From Paracoccaceae bacterium (GTDB taxonomy: Bacteria > Pseudomonadota > Alphaproteobacteria > Rhodobacterales > Rhodobacteraceae), in contig PAPN01000009.1 in the NCBI GenBank assembly GCA_002708925.1, positions 1 to 64,000 of the forward strand: a stretch of 64,000 nt of DNA. The letters run 5' to 3'. Under the pieces are notes generated by a model. The model searched no databases. It was not told where the DNA came from and saw only the letters and a list, made by a program, of their open reading frames with translations. The translations under genes were made by a program, and so were the position numbers. Every line of letters begins with the position of its first letter. The first letter of the stretch is position 1. Shown here in pieces: positions 43,919 through 55,600 of the stretch.

Positions 43919-45057
43919 AATACGCCGAGGAATTCCGCGACCCCAAGGCCGCCAGAGCCCTGCTGGATGCCATCGCCAAGGTGGTGGGCCAGATCGGCGC
44001 GACGGCCGAAAACCCCGTCCACATCATGGAAATCTGCGGCGGCCACACCCATGCGATTTTCCGCTATGGGCTGGATAAACTGACGCCCGAGGGCATCGAG
44101 TTTATCCACGGCCCCGGCTGCCCCGTCTGCGTTTTGCCGATGAGCCGCGTCGATGAATGCGTCGAACTGGCCGAACGCCCCGAGGTGATTTTCACCACAT
44201 TCGGCGATGCGATGCGCGTCCCCGGCACGCGCAAATCCCTGATGCAGGCCAAGGCCGAGGGCGCCGATATTCGCATGGTCTATTCCCCGCTGGACGCGCT
44301 GGAACTGGCGCGGCGCAACCCGGATCACGAGGTCGTTTTCTTTGGGCTTGGGTTTGAAACCACCACGCCCTCGACCGCGTTGTTGATCCAGCAGGCCGCG
44401 CGCGAGGGGCTGACGAATTTCACCGTATTTTGCAACCACATCACCGTCCCGCCCCCGATCAAGGCGCTGCTGGATGACCCTCATATGGTGCTGGACGGGT
44501 TTGTCGGGCCGGGGCATGTTTCGATGGTGATCGGCACGCATCCCTATGATTTCATTGCCGAAGAATACGGCAAACCGATCGTTGTGGCCGGGTTCGAACC
44601 GCTGGATCTGCTGCAATCGGTGCTGATGGTGCTGGAACAGATCCGCGACGGGCGCGCTGAGGTGCAGAACCAATATGCCCGCGTGGTGCCCGAACATGGC
44701 AATCCGGTCTCCATTGCCGCAATTCAGGACGTATACGAACCGCGCCCCAGTTTCGAATGGCGCGGGCTGGGCGAGATCGACGCCAGCGGGCTGCGGATCC
44801 GCGAGCGCTATAAAACCTATGACGCCGAGGAAAAATTCGGGATCGGCTATGCCGCCGGCCCGCGCGTGGTGCCCGAGCCCGAAGGCTGCGCGTGCGGTCA
44901 GGTGATGACCGGCCGGATGAAACCCGTGCACTGCCCGCAATTCGGCACGGGCTGCACCCCGGAAATGCCGCTGGGGGCGCTGATGGTCAGCTCGGAAGGG
45001 GCCTGCGCGGCCTATTACCAATACGGAGGCGTCCGGGCCGTGGCGGCGGCGCAATGA
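43915..45057 (+). CDS. hypD: HypD, iron-sulfur scaffold for Fe(CN)2CO assembly
   Basis: A 380-residue protein with the HypD signatures EICGGHTHAIFRYGL (about residues 38-52), HGPGCPVCVLP (about 65-75) and GFGLGFETT-like FGLGFETTTP. C-terminal cysteines (GCACGQVMTG, CPQFGTGCTP) bind a [4Fe-4S] cluster. It carries the iron while CO and CN are attached. Confidence 0.96.
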   Translation: MKYAEEFRDPKAARALLDAIAKVVGQIGATAENPVHIMEICGGHTHAIFRYGLDKLTPEGIEFIHGPGCPVCVLPMSRVDECVELAERPEVIFTTFGDAMRVPGTRKSLMQAKAEGADIRMVYSPLDALELARRNPDHEVVFFGLGFETTTPSTALLIQQAAREGLTNFTVFCNHITVPPPIKALLDDPHMVLDGFVGPGHVSMVIGTHPYDFIAEEYGKPIVVAGFEPLDLLQSVLMVLEQIRDGRAEVQNQYARVVPEHGNPVSIAAIQDVYEPRPSFEWRGLGEIDASGLRIRERYKTYDAEEKFGIGYAAGPRVVPEPEGCACGQVMTGRMKPVHCPQFGTGCTPEMPLGALMVSSEGACAAYYQYGGVRAVAAAQ

Positions 45058-46103
45058 ATATGGCGCAGCGGCCGCTGTCCCGTTTGCGCGATGAGCGCGT
45101 CACCCTGGCCCATGGCGGCGGAGGCAAGGCGATGCGGGATCTGATCGAGGACGTGTTCACAGCGGTGTTTCAGCCGGATGGGATGGAGGATCAGGCTCGC
45201 CTGACCGCCCGCGCTCTGGCCGAGCCCGGCGCGCGCCTGGCCATGACGACGGATAGTTTTGTGGTGGATCCGGTGGAATTTCCCGGCGGGGACATCGGGA
45301 AAATCGCGGTCTGCGGTACGGTCAACGATCTGGCGGTGGGCGGCGCGCGGCCCTTGTATCTGACGGCGGCGTTCATCATCGAGGAGGGCACCGAAGTGGC
45401 CCTGCTGCGCCGGATCGTGGCCTCGATGCAGGCCGAGGCGGAAAAGGCGGGCGTGCGGATCGTCACCGGCGACACCAAGGTCGTCGGGCGCGGTATGGCC
45501 GATAAGGTCTTTGTCACCACGGCGGGTGTTGGCGTGATCCCGCCGGGGCGCCAGCTAGAGGCAGGGCTGATCCGGCCTGGCGATGTGGCTATCGTGAACG
45601 GCGTTCTGGGCGATCATGGCGCGGCGATCCTGGCCGCGCGGGGGGATATGGCCTTGTCCGCTGAGATCCTCTCGGATTGCGCGGGGCTGGGGCATCTGAT
45701 GGAGGATGTCCTGTCTGCCGCCCCCGATGTGCGGGCGGCGCGGGATGCGACACGCGGCGGGGTGGCCTCGGCGCTGAACGAAATGGCCGAAGCGGCCGGC
45801 GTGGCCATCGAGATCGAAGAGACCGCGCTGCCGATCCGGCCCGAGGTCAAAGGCATGTGTGAAATTCTGGGGTTGGACCCGCTGTATCTGGCGAATGAGG
45901 GCACGCTGGTGCTGTTCGTTCCCACCGATCAGGCCGAGGCGGCCCTGGCGGCCATGCGCGCGCGCCCCGAGGGGCAGGGCGCGGTGGTCATCGGCAGGGC
46001 GCTGACAGGTGGCGAGCCGGGCCGGGTAACGATGCGCACCCTGTTCGGCGGGGCGCGCATCGTGGACATGCTGGTCGGCGAGCAATTGCCGCGAATCTGC
46101 TAA
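45054..46103 (+). CDS. hypE: HypE, cyanide-ligand-forming dehydratase
   Basis: A 349-residue PurM-like protein. AHGGGGKAM near residue 20 and TGDTKVVGRG are ATP-binding signatures. The C-terminal Cys in PRIC receives carbamoyl from HypF and is dehydrated to thiocyanate. Starts at ATG 45054, overlapping the hypD stop by four bases; ATG at 45060 is possible. Last gene of the hydrogenase cluster; its stop overlaps the convergent copZ stop. Confidence 0.96.
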   Translation: MNMAQRPLSRLRDERVTLAHGGGGKAMRDLIEDVFTAVFQPDGMEDQARLTARALAEPGARLAMTTDSFVVDPVEFPGGDIGKIAVCGTVNDLAVGGARPLYLTAAFIIEEGTEVALLRRIVASMQAEAEKAGVRIVTGDTKVVGRGMADKVFVTTAGVGVIPPGRQLEAGLIRPGDVAIVNGVLGDHGAAILAARGDMALSAEILSDCAGLGHLMEDVLSAAPDVRAARDATRGGVASALNEMAEAAGVAIEIEETALPIRPEVKGMCEILGLDPLYLANEGTLVLFVPTDQAEAALAAMRARPEGQGAVVIGRALTGGEPGRVTMRTLFGGARIVDMLVGEQLPRIC

Positions 46104-46315
46104 GCCCGCTTTGCCGGCCAGGCTGCGGTTGCCTCGAATCCGGCGTCCTTGATGGCCGCCAGCAGCGCGGCCGCGTCGTCGGCGCTGTCAATCTCAACCG
46201 TGCGGGCGTCCATGTCGAATTCCAACAGGGCGGTCGGGTCGGCATCGGTCACGGATTTCTCGATTTTGGCGGTGCATTTGCGACAGTTCATACCGGGGAC
46301 GGCGAATGTGGGCAT
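46100..46315 (-). CDS. copZ: CopZ-like copper chaperone (heavy-metal-associated domain)
   Basis: A 71-residue single HMA domain with the metal motif GMNCRKC (Cys11, Cys14). AAGGAG lies upstream of the ATG. It should bind Cu(I) and hand it to CopA. It is divergent from copA and preceded by its own CueR-type promoter. A very long frame on this strand continues upstream through copA but is an artefact. Confidence 0.9.
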   Translation of the reverse strand: MPTFAVPGMNCRKCTAKIEKSVTDADPTALLEFDMDARTVEIDSADDAAALLAAIKDAGFEATAAWPAKRA

Positions 46316-46337
46316 TTTGAATCTCCTTATTGTCTGG

Positions 46338-46368
46338 CAGATGGGGCCTTCCAGCGGGGGAAGGTCAA
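46338..46368 (-). promoter_or_regulatory. CueR-type promoter for copZ (19-base spacer)
   Basis: On the minus strand TTGACC (46368-46363) and CATCTG (46343-46338) are separated by 19 bases. The spacer holds the dyad CCTTCC ... GGAAGG. Over-long spacers with such a dyad are the mark of MerR/CueR-activated promoters. Confidence 0.72.
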
Positions 46369-46395
46369 GCGGTTTTCGAAATTTCACGCGGGGGC

Positions 46396-46426
46396 TTGAC
46401 CTTCCATCTAGTGGAGCCCTTATCTG
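46396..46426 (+). promoter_or_regulatory. CueR-type promoter for copA (19-base spacer)
   Basis: TTGACC (46396-46401) and TATCTG (46421-46426) are separated by exactly 19 bases. The spacer starts TTCCA and contains the partial dyad TCCA-N5-TGGA. It faces copA-cueR. The -35 and spacer start (TTGACCTTCC) are identical to the copZ promoter. Confidence 0.75.
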
Positions 46427-46456
46427 AAGGGCCTGCACGGCACGGAAGGGTCCGAC

Positions 46457-48913
<2,457 letters not shown>

Positions 48914-48916
48914 CCC

Positions 48917-49312
48917 ATGAATATCGGAGAAGTCTCAGGCCGTTCGGGCCTGCCTGCGAAAACCATCCGCTATTACGAAGACATCGGATTGATCCGGCCC
49001 GGCCGCTCGGCCAATGGCTATCGCAGCTTCAGCGAGGCCGACCTGCATAAACTGGCCTTCCTGGGCCGTTCGCGCGCGCTGGGGTTCAGCATCGAGGATT
49101 GCCGAAACCTGCTGACGCTCTATGAGGATCGCAGCCGCGCCAGCGCGGATGTGAAGCAGATCGCCAAGGGCCATCTGGCGCGGATTGACGACAAACTGGC
49201 CGAGCTACAGGAAATGCGCGCCACGCTGGCCGGGCTGGTCCATGCCTGTGCTGGCGATGACCGGCCCGACTGCCCGATCCTGGCCGATCTGGCGGCCAAG
49301 CAGGGCGGTTAA
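48917..49312 (+). CDS. cueR: CueR, Cu(I)-responsive MerR-family activator
   Basis: A 131-residue regulator with an N-terminal MerR helix-turn-helix (NIGEVSGRSGLPAKTIRYYE) and a dimerisation helix. The C-terminal metal loop CAGDDRPDC places cysteines at 111 and 119, matching Cu(I)-ligating Cys112/120 of E. coli CueR. It should activate the copZ and copA promoters with 19-base spacers. Its stop overlaps the convergent downstream gene stop. Confidence 0.93.
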   Translation: MNIGEVSGRSGLPAKTIRYYEDIGLIRPGRSANGYRSFSEADLHKLAFLGRSRALGFSIEDCRNLLTLYEDRSRASADVKQIAKGHLARIDDKLAELQEMRATLAGLVHACAGDDRPDCPILADLAAKQGG

Positions 49313-50286
49313 CGGCGGTAGCGCGCGACCTCGGCGTTCAGGCGGTCGGCGGCAGCGAAATACTCGTCGGCCAGCCGGTCCACCAGCTGCGCGGCGGGCA
49401 CCACGTCCTTGACCGCGCCGATGCCCTGCCCCGAGCCCCAGATCGAGCTCCAGCTTTTGGGTTTCTCGGATCCGAAATCCATGTTCGACGGGTCCGAGCG
49501 TTCAAGGTTGTCCGGGTCCATCCCGGCCGCGGTGATCGAGGGCTTCAGGTAGTTGCCCCAGACGCCGGTGAACAGATCCGAATACACGATGTCCGAGGCC
49601 CCGGATTCGGTGATCATTTCTTTGTAACGGTCGGCGGCGTTGGCCTCGTGCGTGGCGATAAAGGCCGAGCCGGCATAGCCCCCATCGGCGCCCATCGCCT
49701 GCGCGGCCAGGATGGAATCGCCGCGGGCAATCGCGCCGGACAGGAACAGCGGGCCGTCAAACCATGCGCGGATTTCCTGGATCAGGGCCAGCGGCGACAG
49801 CGCACCGGCGTGCCCCCCGGCCCCGGCAGCGACGGCGATCAGCCCATCGGCGCCTTTCGCGATCGCTTTGCGGGCGAATTTATCGTTGATGATGTCATGC
49901 AGCACCACGGCACCCACGGAATGCGCGGCCTCATAGACCCATTCCTGCGCGCCCAGCGAGGTGATCCAGACGGGCACCTTGTGTTTCACGCATAGCTCGA
50001 CATCGCGTTCCAGACGGGGGTTTGACCGATGCACGATCTGGTTCACCGCAAAGGGCGCGGCGGGGCGGTCGGGGTTTTCGGCATTGTATTGCGCCAGCGT
50101 GTCGGTGATCCGGGCCAGCCATTCGTCCAGATCGTTGCCCTCTTTTTCGCGGGCGTTCAGCGCCGGGAAGGACCCGACAACGCCGGCCTTGCACTGGGCG
50201 ATCACCAGATCAGGGTTCGAGATGATGAACAGCGGGCTGCCAATCAGCGGAATACGCAGGTTTTGCAGAACGGGGGGCAGGGACAT
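49309..50286 (-). CDS. Nitronate monooxygenase / 2-nitropropane dioxygenase family flavoprotein
   Basis: A 325-residue FMN enzyme of the NMO/FabK-like fold. It begins with IPLIGSPLFIISNPDLVIA and has the glycine-rich phosphate-binding segment ADGLIAVAAGAGGHAG (about residues 145-160) and GGYAGSAFIATHEA. It could oxidise nitronates or reduce enoyl thioesters. It is the last gene of the five-gene minus-strand acyl-CoA operon; the enoyl-CoA hydratase stop abuts its ATG with no gap. Its role in acyl catabolism is not known. Confidence 0.85.
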   Translation of the reverse strand: MSLPPVLQNLRIPLIGSPLFIISNPDLVIAQCKAGVVGSFPALNAREKEGNDLDEWLARITDTLAQYNAENPDRPAAPFAVNQIVHRSNPRLERDVELCVKHKVPVWITSLGAQEWVYEAAHSVGAVVLHDIINDKFARKAIAKGADGLIAVAAGAGGHAGALSPLALIQEIRAWFDGPLFLSGAIARGDSILAAQAMGADGGYAGSAFIATHEANAADRYKEMITESGASDIVYSDLFTGVWGNYLKPSITAAGMDPDNLERSDPSNMDFGSEKPKSWSSIWGSGQGIGAVKDVVPAAQLVDRLADEYFAAADRLNAEVARYRR

Positions 50287-51072
50287 TTATTTACCTTCGA
50301 AGACAGGTTTGCGTTTCTGGATGAAGGCCTGAACGCCCTCTTGGAAATCGGCCGAGCGGGTCAGCGGGCCCTGGATCTGGGCCTCGGCGGTGAACGCATC
50401 CGAGAAGGACACATTGCTGATGCTGCGCAGGATTTTCTTGGCTCCAGAGGCGGCCAGCGGGGCGGCGGCGGCGATACGTTCGGCCAGCGCGCGGGTGTCT
50501 GCCTCCAGCTGATCGGCGGGGGACAGCTGATTGACCAGACCGTGCGTCAGGCATTCGTCCGCAGGGATTTTGCGGCCTTCGATGATGGCTTGCAGGGCGC
50601 GGTGGTATCCCATGCCCTTGAGCAGCAGCCAGGTGTTGCCCCCGTCCGGCACCAGCGAGATCGCGGCAAAAGCCATATAAAGCGAGGCATTTTCCGCCAT
50701 CACCACCATATCGCAGTTCATCGCATAGGCCGCGCCGATTCCGGCGGCCGAGCCATGCACCTGCGCGATCCAGATTTTCGGCGAATTGGCGATACCCATC
50801 AGCGAGGGGCGGTACTCGGCCTCAAGCATGTGGTCGGTGGGCATGGGGCCCAGACCGCCCTTCAGATCGGCGCCAGCGCAGAATCCGGGGCCCTCGCCCT
50901 TCAGGATGACCACGCGGATGTCGGGCATGGAGTCGATCCGGGCGACAGCCTGTATCAGGGCCAGGCGCATATCGCCATTCACGGCATTGAACGCTTCGGG
51001 CCGGGTTAGGGTCAGGGTGGCAATCGCGCCATCTGTGTCGATCTTCAGAACGCCGTTGAAATCGTCGCTCAT
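50287..51072 (-). CDS. Enoyl-CoA hydratase/isomerase family protein
   Basis: A 261-residue crotonase-fold protein. Oxyanion-hole segments are GEGPGFCAGADLKGG (about residues 60-74) and HGSAAGIGAAYAMNCD (about 105-120). Whether the catalytic glutamates of hydratases are both present cannot be settled by eye: the second position reads around LVPDGGNTWLL, with Asp instead of Glu, suggesting an isomerase-like or altered activity. It sits in the acyl-CoA catabolic operon. Confidence 0.87.
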   Translation of the reverse strand: MSDDFNGVLKIDTDGAIATLTLTRPEAFNAVNGDMRLALIQAVARIDSMPDIRVVILKGEGPGFCAGADLKGGLGPMPTDHMLEAEYRPSLMGIANSPKIWIAQVHGSAAGIGAAYAMNCDMVVMAENASLYMAFAAISLVPDGGNTWLLLKGMGYHRALQAIIEGRKIPADECLTHGLVNQLSPADQLEADTRALAERIAAAAPLAASGAKKILRSISNVSFSDAFTAEAQIQGPLTRSADFQEGVQAFIQKRKPVFEGK

Positions 51073-51083
51073 GTGTTTCCTCC

Positions 51084-52211
51084 TCAGGTCAGGATGCCGT
51101 TTTCGCGCATCCTGGCAATGGTCTGCGCGTCATAGCCCAGCCGGGCCATCACGCTGTCTGTATCGGCCCCCGGCGCGGGCGGGCTGCCCACCGGATCGGG
51201 GCTGGAGCGGCTGAATTTCGGGGCAGGGGCCACCTGGGTGACGCCGTTCACATCCGTGAAAACGCCGCGCGCCTTCATATGCGGATGCTGAGGCGCCTCG
51301 GACCAGGTCAGGATCGGAGCCACACAGGCATCCGTGCCGTCGAAAATCTCCTCCCATTCGGCGCGGGTCTTGGTTTGGAAGACCTGAGCATAGGACGCAT
51401 GGCGATCCAACCATGACGTTTCGTCGTTTTGGCTGGCCTTATGATCCTGGGGCAGGCCGGCCAGGTCCACCAGCTGCGCGAAAAATTGCGGCTCCAGCGG
51501 GCCGACCGAGACATATTTGCCATCGGCGCATTCATAGCTGCGATAGAAGGGCGCGCCGCCGTCCAGCCAGTTGCTTTCGCGTTGTTCAGACCAGCGGCCC
51601 ATGGCGATCATCGAATGCACCAAGGCCATCAGCGCCGGCGCGCCATCCACCATCGCCGCGTCAATCACTTGCCCACGGCCCGAGTGGTGACGCTCGTAAA
51701 TCGCCGACAAGACCCCCAGCAGCAGGAACATCGTCCCGCCCGCGTAATCGGCGGCGATATTCATCGGGGGAATGGGGGGCTGATCCTTTTTGCCGATGGC
51801 GTGCAGAACGCCCGTCAGCCCCAGATAGTTGATGTCATGCCCGGCCATTTGCGCCATGGGGCCATCCTGCCCCCAGCCTGTCATCCGACCATACACCAGC
51901 GTAGGGTTCGCGGTCAGGCAGGCATCCGGCCCCAGGCCCATGCGCTCCATTACGCCGGGGCGGAACCCCTCGATCAGGACGTCGGCGCGGGCGATCAAGG
52001 CCATGGCGGCCTCGATCCCTTCGGCGGATTTGAGGTTCAGCGCCACCGACAGCTTCCCCCGGTTGTTGATGTCGGCCGGGTTGGCCTTGCCGGATTTGCG
52101 GGTGATCAGAATGACCTCGGCCCCCAGATCGGCCAGGAATTGCCCGGCCAGAGGGGCAGGGCCCAGCCCCGCCATTTCCACCACCGTCAGCCCGGTCAGA
52201 GGTCCGCTCAT
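51084..52211 (-). CDS. CaiB/BaiF CoA-transferase family, alpha-methylacyl-CoA racemase type
   Basis: A 375-residue family III protein. Features resemble alpha-methylacyl-CoA racemases (AMACR/MCR): the start GLTVVEMAGLGPAPLAGQ, GHDINYLGLTGVLHAIG (about residues 125-141, containing the His-Asp catalytic pair position) and GRGQVIDAAMVDG. Racemases of this type interconvert R- and S-2-methylacyl-CoA so that branched chains can enter beta-oxidation. CoA-transferase activity is the alternative. Its start overlaps the end of the FadB-like gene by four bases. Confidence 0.85.
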   Translation of the reverse strand: MSGPLTGLTVVEMAGLGPAPLAGQFLADLGAEVILITRKSGKANPADINNRGKLSVALNLKSAEGIEAAMALIARADVLIEGFRPGVMERMGLGPDACLTANPTLVYGRMTGWGQDGPMAQMAGHDINYLGLTGVLHAIGKKDQPPIPPMNIAADYAGGTMFLLLGVLSAIYERHHSGRGQVIDAAMVDGAPALMALVHSMIAMGRWSEQRESNWLDGGAPFYRSYECADGKYVSVGPLEPQFFAQLVDLAGLPQDHKASQNDETSWLDRHASYAQVFQTKTRAEWEEIFDGTDACVAPILTWSEAPQHPHMKARGVFTDVNGVTQVAPAPKFSRSSPDPVGSPPAPGADTDSVMARLGYDAQTIARMRENGILT

Positions 52212-54355
52212 GCTGCCTGCTCCTGCGTGTTGCGTAGAATGTCAAACGCGCCGTCATTCAGCGCGAACCGTTCGCCATAGCGCGCGGCCAGTTTTGCCGC
52301 GCGGGCGGCAAAGGCGTCAATCCCGATGCCACGGATAAACTGGATCGCCCCGCCGGTATGGGCCGGGAAACCGATGGCGAAAATGCCGCCCAGGTTGGCC
52401 TCGACCTCAGAGCGCAGCACGTTTTCATTCAGGCAGCGCAGGGTTTCGATGGCCTGACGATACAGCAGCCGGTCAATCGCGTCGGGCACCGAGATGTCCG
52501 CATTGCCCTTGGAAAACTGGCTAAGCCCCGGCCACAGGGATTTGCCGCCACCGGGGGCGTACTCATAGAAGCCGCCGCCGTAATGACGCCCGCCGCGTCC
52601 CTGTTCGATCATCGCATCGCACACGGATTTCGAGGCCACGTTATGCCGCCCGAATCCGCTGTCCACGCCCAGACGCGCGTCCAGATCGGCATGGGTCTTG
52701 GCCACTTTTTGCGACAACACCAACGAGGTCTCGTCATGCACCGCCAGCGGCCCCACGGGCATCCCCGCCAGCCAGGCGGCGCGCTCCACCGCGACGGGGG
52801 ACATGCCATCCACCAGCAGCGCGATCCCCTCGTCCAGATAGGTGCCGAACACGCGGCTGGTAAAAAAGCCCCGACTGTCATTCACCACGATGGGCATATA
52901 GCCGATCTGCTGCACATAGTCGTAGGCCTTGCGCAGCGTGTCCTGGCTGGTCTTCTGGCCCATGATGATCTCGACCACCTTCATCTTGTCCACGGGCGAG
53001 AAGAAATGCAGCCCGATGAACCGCGTGGGATCGGGGCAGTATTGCGCCAGAATGGAAATCGGCAGGGGCGAAGTGTTCGAGCCATAAATCCCGTCCGGTC
53101 CCAGTTGGGCAAAGGTTTCGGGGATGACCTGTTCCTTCAGGGCGATGTCCTCGAACACGGCTTCGATGATCAGATCGGTGCCGGCAAAGGCTGCGTTGTC
53201 GGTGGTGGGGGTGATCTGTGCCAGCAGGGCGGTTTTGCGCGCCTCATCCATACGGTGCCGTTTGATCCGTTTGTCCGCCAGCATCTCGCTATAGGATTTG
53301 CCCTTTTCGGCGCGCGCCATGTCGGTGTCTTTCAGCGCCGTGGGCAGCCCCGCATTCGCGTGCGCCCAGGCAATGCCCGAGCCCATCATCCCCGCGCCCA
53401 GAATGGCTGCGTTTTGGGCTTTCCAGCGGTCACCCTGCGGGCGGATGGCGCCGGATTTGATCGCCTGCATCCCAAAGAAAAACGAGCGGATCGCCGCCTT
53501 GCATTCGGGCGTCATCACCAGCGCGCACAGCCCGCGGCTTTCGCTGCGCAGGGCGGCGTCATAGTCAATCCGCATCGAGTTCACGGCGATGTCCAGGATC
53601 TTCTCGGGGGCGGGCAGCAGCCCACGGGTTTTCGAATACAGAAACGCCGAAGAGCCGACGATCAGCTGCCGGATTTTCGGATGCAGCACATCCCCGCCCG
53701 GATAGCGAAAGCCCTTTTGATCCCAGGGCTGGGTGTGGCTGTCGGGGTTGGCCTTGATCCAGGCCTTGGCGGCGGGGATCAGATCATCAATAGCCGGAAC
53801 GACCGCATCCACCATGCCGATTTTCAGCGCCTTTTGCGGCTTGACGGGCTTGCCCTCGGTCAGGTGGGGCAGGGCGGCCTCCAGCCCCAACAGCTTGGTC
53901 AGGCGCACCACCCCGCCCGCGCCGGGCAACAGGCCCAGAGTGACCTCGGGCAGGCCCACGATCGCGCCGGGAACATCCGCGATAATGCGGTGATTACAGG
54001 CCAGGCACAGCTCGTACCCGCCGCCCAGGGCCGCGCCGTTGATGGCGGCGACAACGGGCACTTGCAGCTGTTCCAGCTCGCGGTAGGGGCGCTTGTTTTC
54101 CTCGATATAGTGCAGGGTTTCGGCGTCGGCCTTCTGGATGCCCAGGATCAGCCGCAGATCGCCCCCCGCAAAGAACGTCTTCTTGGCCGAGGCAAAGATC
54201 ACCCCGGCCAGATCGTCCTCGGCGCGCAGACGCGCCAGCACGTCGTCCATGCCCGGCACATAGCGTTCGTTCATGGTGTTGGCGGACTGGCCCTGCGTGT
54301 CCATGGTCACGGTCACAATGCCGTCTGCGTCTTTTTCGTAAATGAAATCAGTCAT
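52208..54355 (-). CDS. FadB/FadJ-like bifunctional enoyl-CoA hydratase / 3-hydroxyacyl-CoA dehydrogenase
   Basis: A 715-residue two-domain enzyme. The N-terminal crotonase domain (about 1-190) has GGDLRLIL and GAALGGGYELCLA, with Glu in GLPEVTLGLLPG. The dehydrogenase part (about 310-500) has the NAD motif GAGMMGSGIA, NTSPLPIS and HFFSPVDKM. The C-terminal helical domains complete it. It catalyses hydration and oxidation steps of beta-oxidation. ATG 54355 was chosen on homology; 11 bases separate it from the thiolase gene. Confidence 0.93.
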   Translation of the reverse strand: MTDFIYEKDADGIVTVTMDTQGQSANTMNERYVPGMDDVLARLRAEDDLAGVIFASAKKTFFAGGDLRLILGIQKADAETLHYIEENKRPYRELEQLQVPVVAAINGAALGGGYELCLACNHRIIADVPGAIVGLPEVTLGLLPGAGGVVRLTKLLGLEAALPHLTEGKPVKPQKALKIGMVDAVVPAIDDLIPAAKAWIKANPDSHTQPWDQKGFRYPGGDVLHPKIRQLIVGSSAFLYSKTRGLLPAPEKILDIAVNSMRIDYDAALRSESRGLCALVMTPECKAAIRSFFFGMQAIKSGAIRPQGDRWKAQNAAILGAGMMGSGIAWAHANAGLPTALKDTDMARAEKGKSYSEMLADKRIKRHRMDEARKTALLAQITPTTDNAAFAGTDLIIEAVFEDIALKEQVIPETFAQLGPDGIYGSNTSPLPISILAQYCPDPTRFIGLHFFSPVDKMKVVEIIMGQKTSQDTLRKAYDYVQQIGYMPIVVNDSRGFFTSRVFGTYLDEGIALLVDGMSPVAVERAAWLAGMPVGPLAVHDETSLVLSQKVAKTHADLDARLGVDSGFGRHNVASKSVCDAMIEQGRGGRHYGGGFYEYAPGGGKSLWPGLSQFSKGNADISVPDAIDRLLYRQAIETLRCLNENVLRSEVEANLGGIFAIGFPAHTGGAIQFIRGIGIDAFAARAAKLAARYGERFALNDGAFDILRNTQEQAA

Positions 54356-54366
54356 GTCTGTCCCCC

Positions 54367-55575
54367 TCAGACCCGCTCGATGATCGAGGCAATGCCCATG
54401 CCGCCGCCCACGCACATGCAGATTAGCGCGCGTTTCAAGTTCCGCCGTTCCAGCTCGTCCAGCATGGTGGACACAAGGCAACCGCCCGTCGCCCCCAAAG
54501 GATGCCCCATGGCGATGGCCCCGCCGACCACGTTCAGTTTTTCATCCGGCACGTTCAGATCGCGTTGCAATCGCAGGGCGACGGACGCAAAGGCCTCGTT
54601 AATCTCTACCAGGTCGATGTCGTCGATGGTCAGCCCGGCCTTGGCCAGGGCTTTTTCGGACGCCGGGCCGGGCCCCGTCAGCATGATCGTCGGATCGGTC
54701 GAGGTCAGCGCGATGGAAACCACCCGCCCGCGCGGGGTCAGGCCCAGGTCTTTGCCGACCTGCTGGTTGCCCAACATGATCAGAGAGGCCCCATCCACAA
54801 TCCCCGAGCTGTTGCCCGGCGTGTGCACATGGTTGATCTGCGCCACTTCGGGGTATTTGGCCAGCGCAACGGCATCGAACCCAAAGCCGCCCATCGCCGC
54901 AAAAGACGGTTTCAGCGCCGCCAGTTTCTGCATGTCCGTGTCGGGCTTGATGAAGTCGTCGCGTTCCAGAATCACCACGCCGGTTTCGTCCTTCACCGGC
55001 ACGACCGAGCGATCAAACCAGCCGCTATCCCGCGCATGGGCGGCGCGTTTTTGCGATTCCACGGCAAAGGCATCCACGTCATCGCGGCTCCAGCCCTCGA
55101 TGGTGGCAATGAGATCGGCGCCGATCCCCTGCGGCACGAATCCCGTCTGAATCGCGGTGGCCGGATCCTCGGCAAAGGGCCCGCCGTCGGCGCCCATGGG
55201 CACGCGTGACATGGATTCGTAGCCGCCCGCGCAGACCAGATCCTCCCATCCGCTGGCCACTTTGGCGGCGGCGGTGTTGAACGTGTCCAGCCCGCTGGCG
55301 CAGAAACGGTTCACCTGCGCGCCGGCCACGTTTTCGGCCCAGCCGGCCTTTTGCAGCGCGATTTTCGGCAGGACCGAGCCCTGCTCCATCACCGGGGCCA
55401 CGCAGCCCATCATCAGATCGTCCACGCGGGACGTATCCAGATCGTGGCGCGATTGCATCTCGGTCAGCAGGGTGGTGACCAGATCAATCGGTTTGACCTC
55501 GTGCAGGGTGCCGTCTGCCTTACCTTTGGATCTGGGTGTGCGTATCGCGTCGTAAATATAGGCTGTTTGTGTCAT
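54367..55575 (-). CDS. Acetyl-CoA acyltransferase (thiolase)
   Basis: A 402-residue thiolase. The nucleophile Cys is in [10 protein letters not shown] (about residue 90), His in GHPLGATGG (about 360) and the second Cys in CMCVGGGMG (about 390). NEAFAS is also present. It cleaves 3-ketoacyl-CoA in the final beta-oxidation step. First gene of the minus-strand acyl operon, 25 bases downstream of the tetR stop on the same strand. Confidence 0.94.
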   Translation of the reverse strand: MTQTAYIYDAIRTPRSKGKADGTLHEVKPIDLVTTLLTEMQSRHDLDTSRVDDLMMGCVAPVMEQGSVLPKIALQKAGWAENVAGAQVNRFCASGLDTFNTAAAKVASGWEDLVCAGGYESMSRVPMGADGGPFAEDPATAIQTGFVPQGIGADLIATIEGWSRDDVDAFAVESQKRAAHARDSGWFDRSVVPVKDETGVVILERDDFIKPDTDMQKLAALKPSFAAMGGFGFDAVALAKYPEVAQINHVHTPGNSSGIVDGASLIMLGNQQVGKDLGLTPRGRVVSIALTSTDPTIMLTGPGPASEKALAKAGLTIDDIDLVEINEAFASVALRLQRDLNVPDEKLNVVGGAIAMGHPLGATGGCLVSTMLDELERRNLKRALICMCVGGGMGIASIIERV

Positions 55576-55600
55576 CTCGCTCCTCCTTCGAATGACATCA

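Noticed and set aside
26833-46103. Hydrogenase cluster as a recently acquired mobile island
   Set aside because: No transposase, integrase or flanking repeats. Base composition and codon use look the same as in neighbouring genes. The gene order is shared with Rhodobacter.
52358-55150. Plus-strand frame of 930 codons opposite the FadB-like and thiolase genes
   Set aside because: Low-complexity, Arg/Gly/His/Gln-rich translation with no motifs. The opposite strand encodes clear enzymes.
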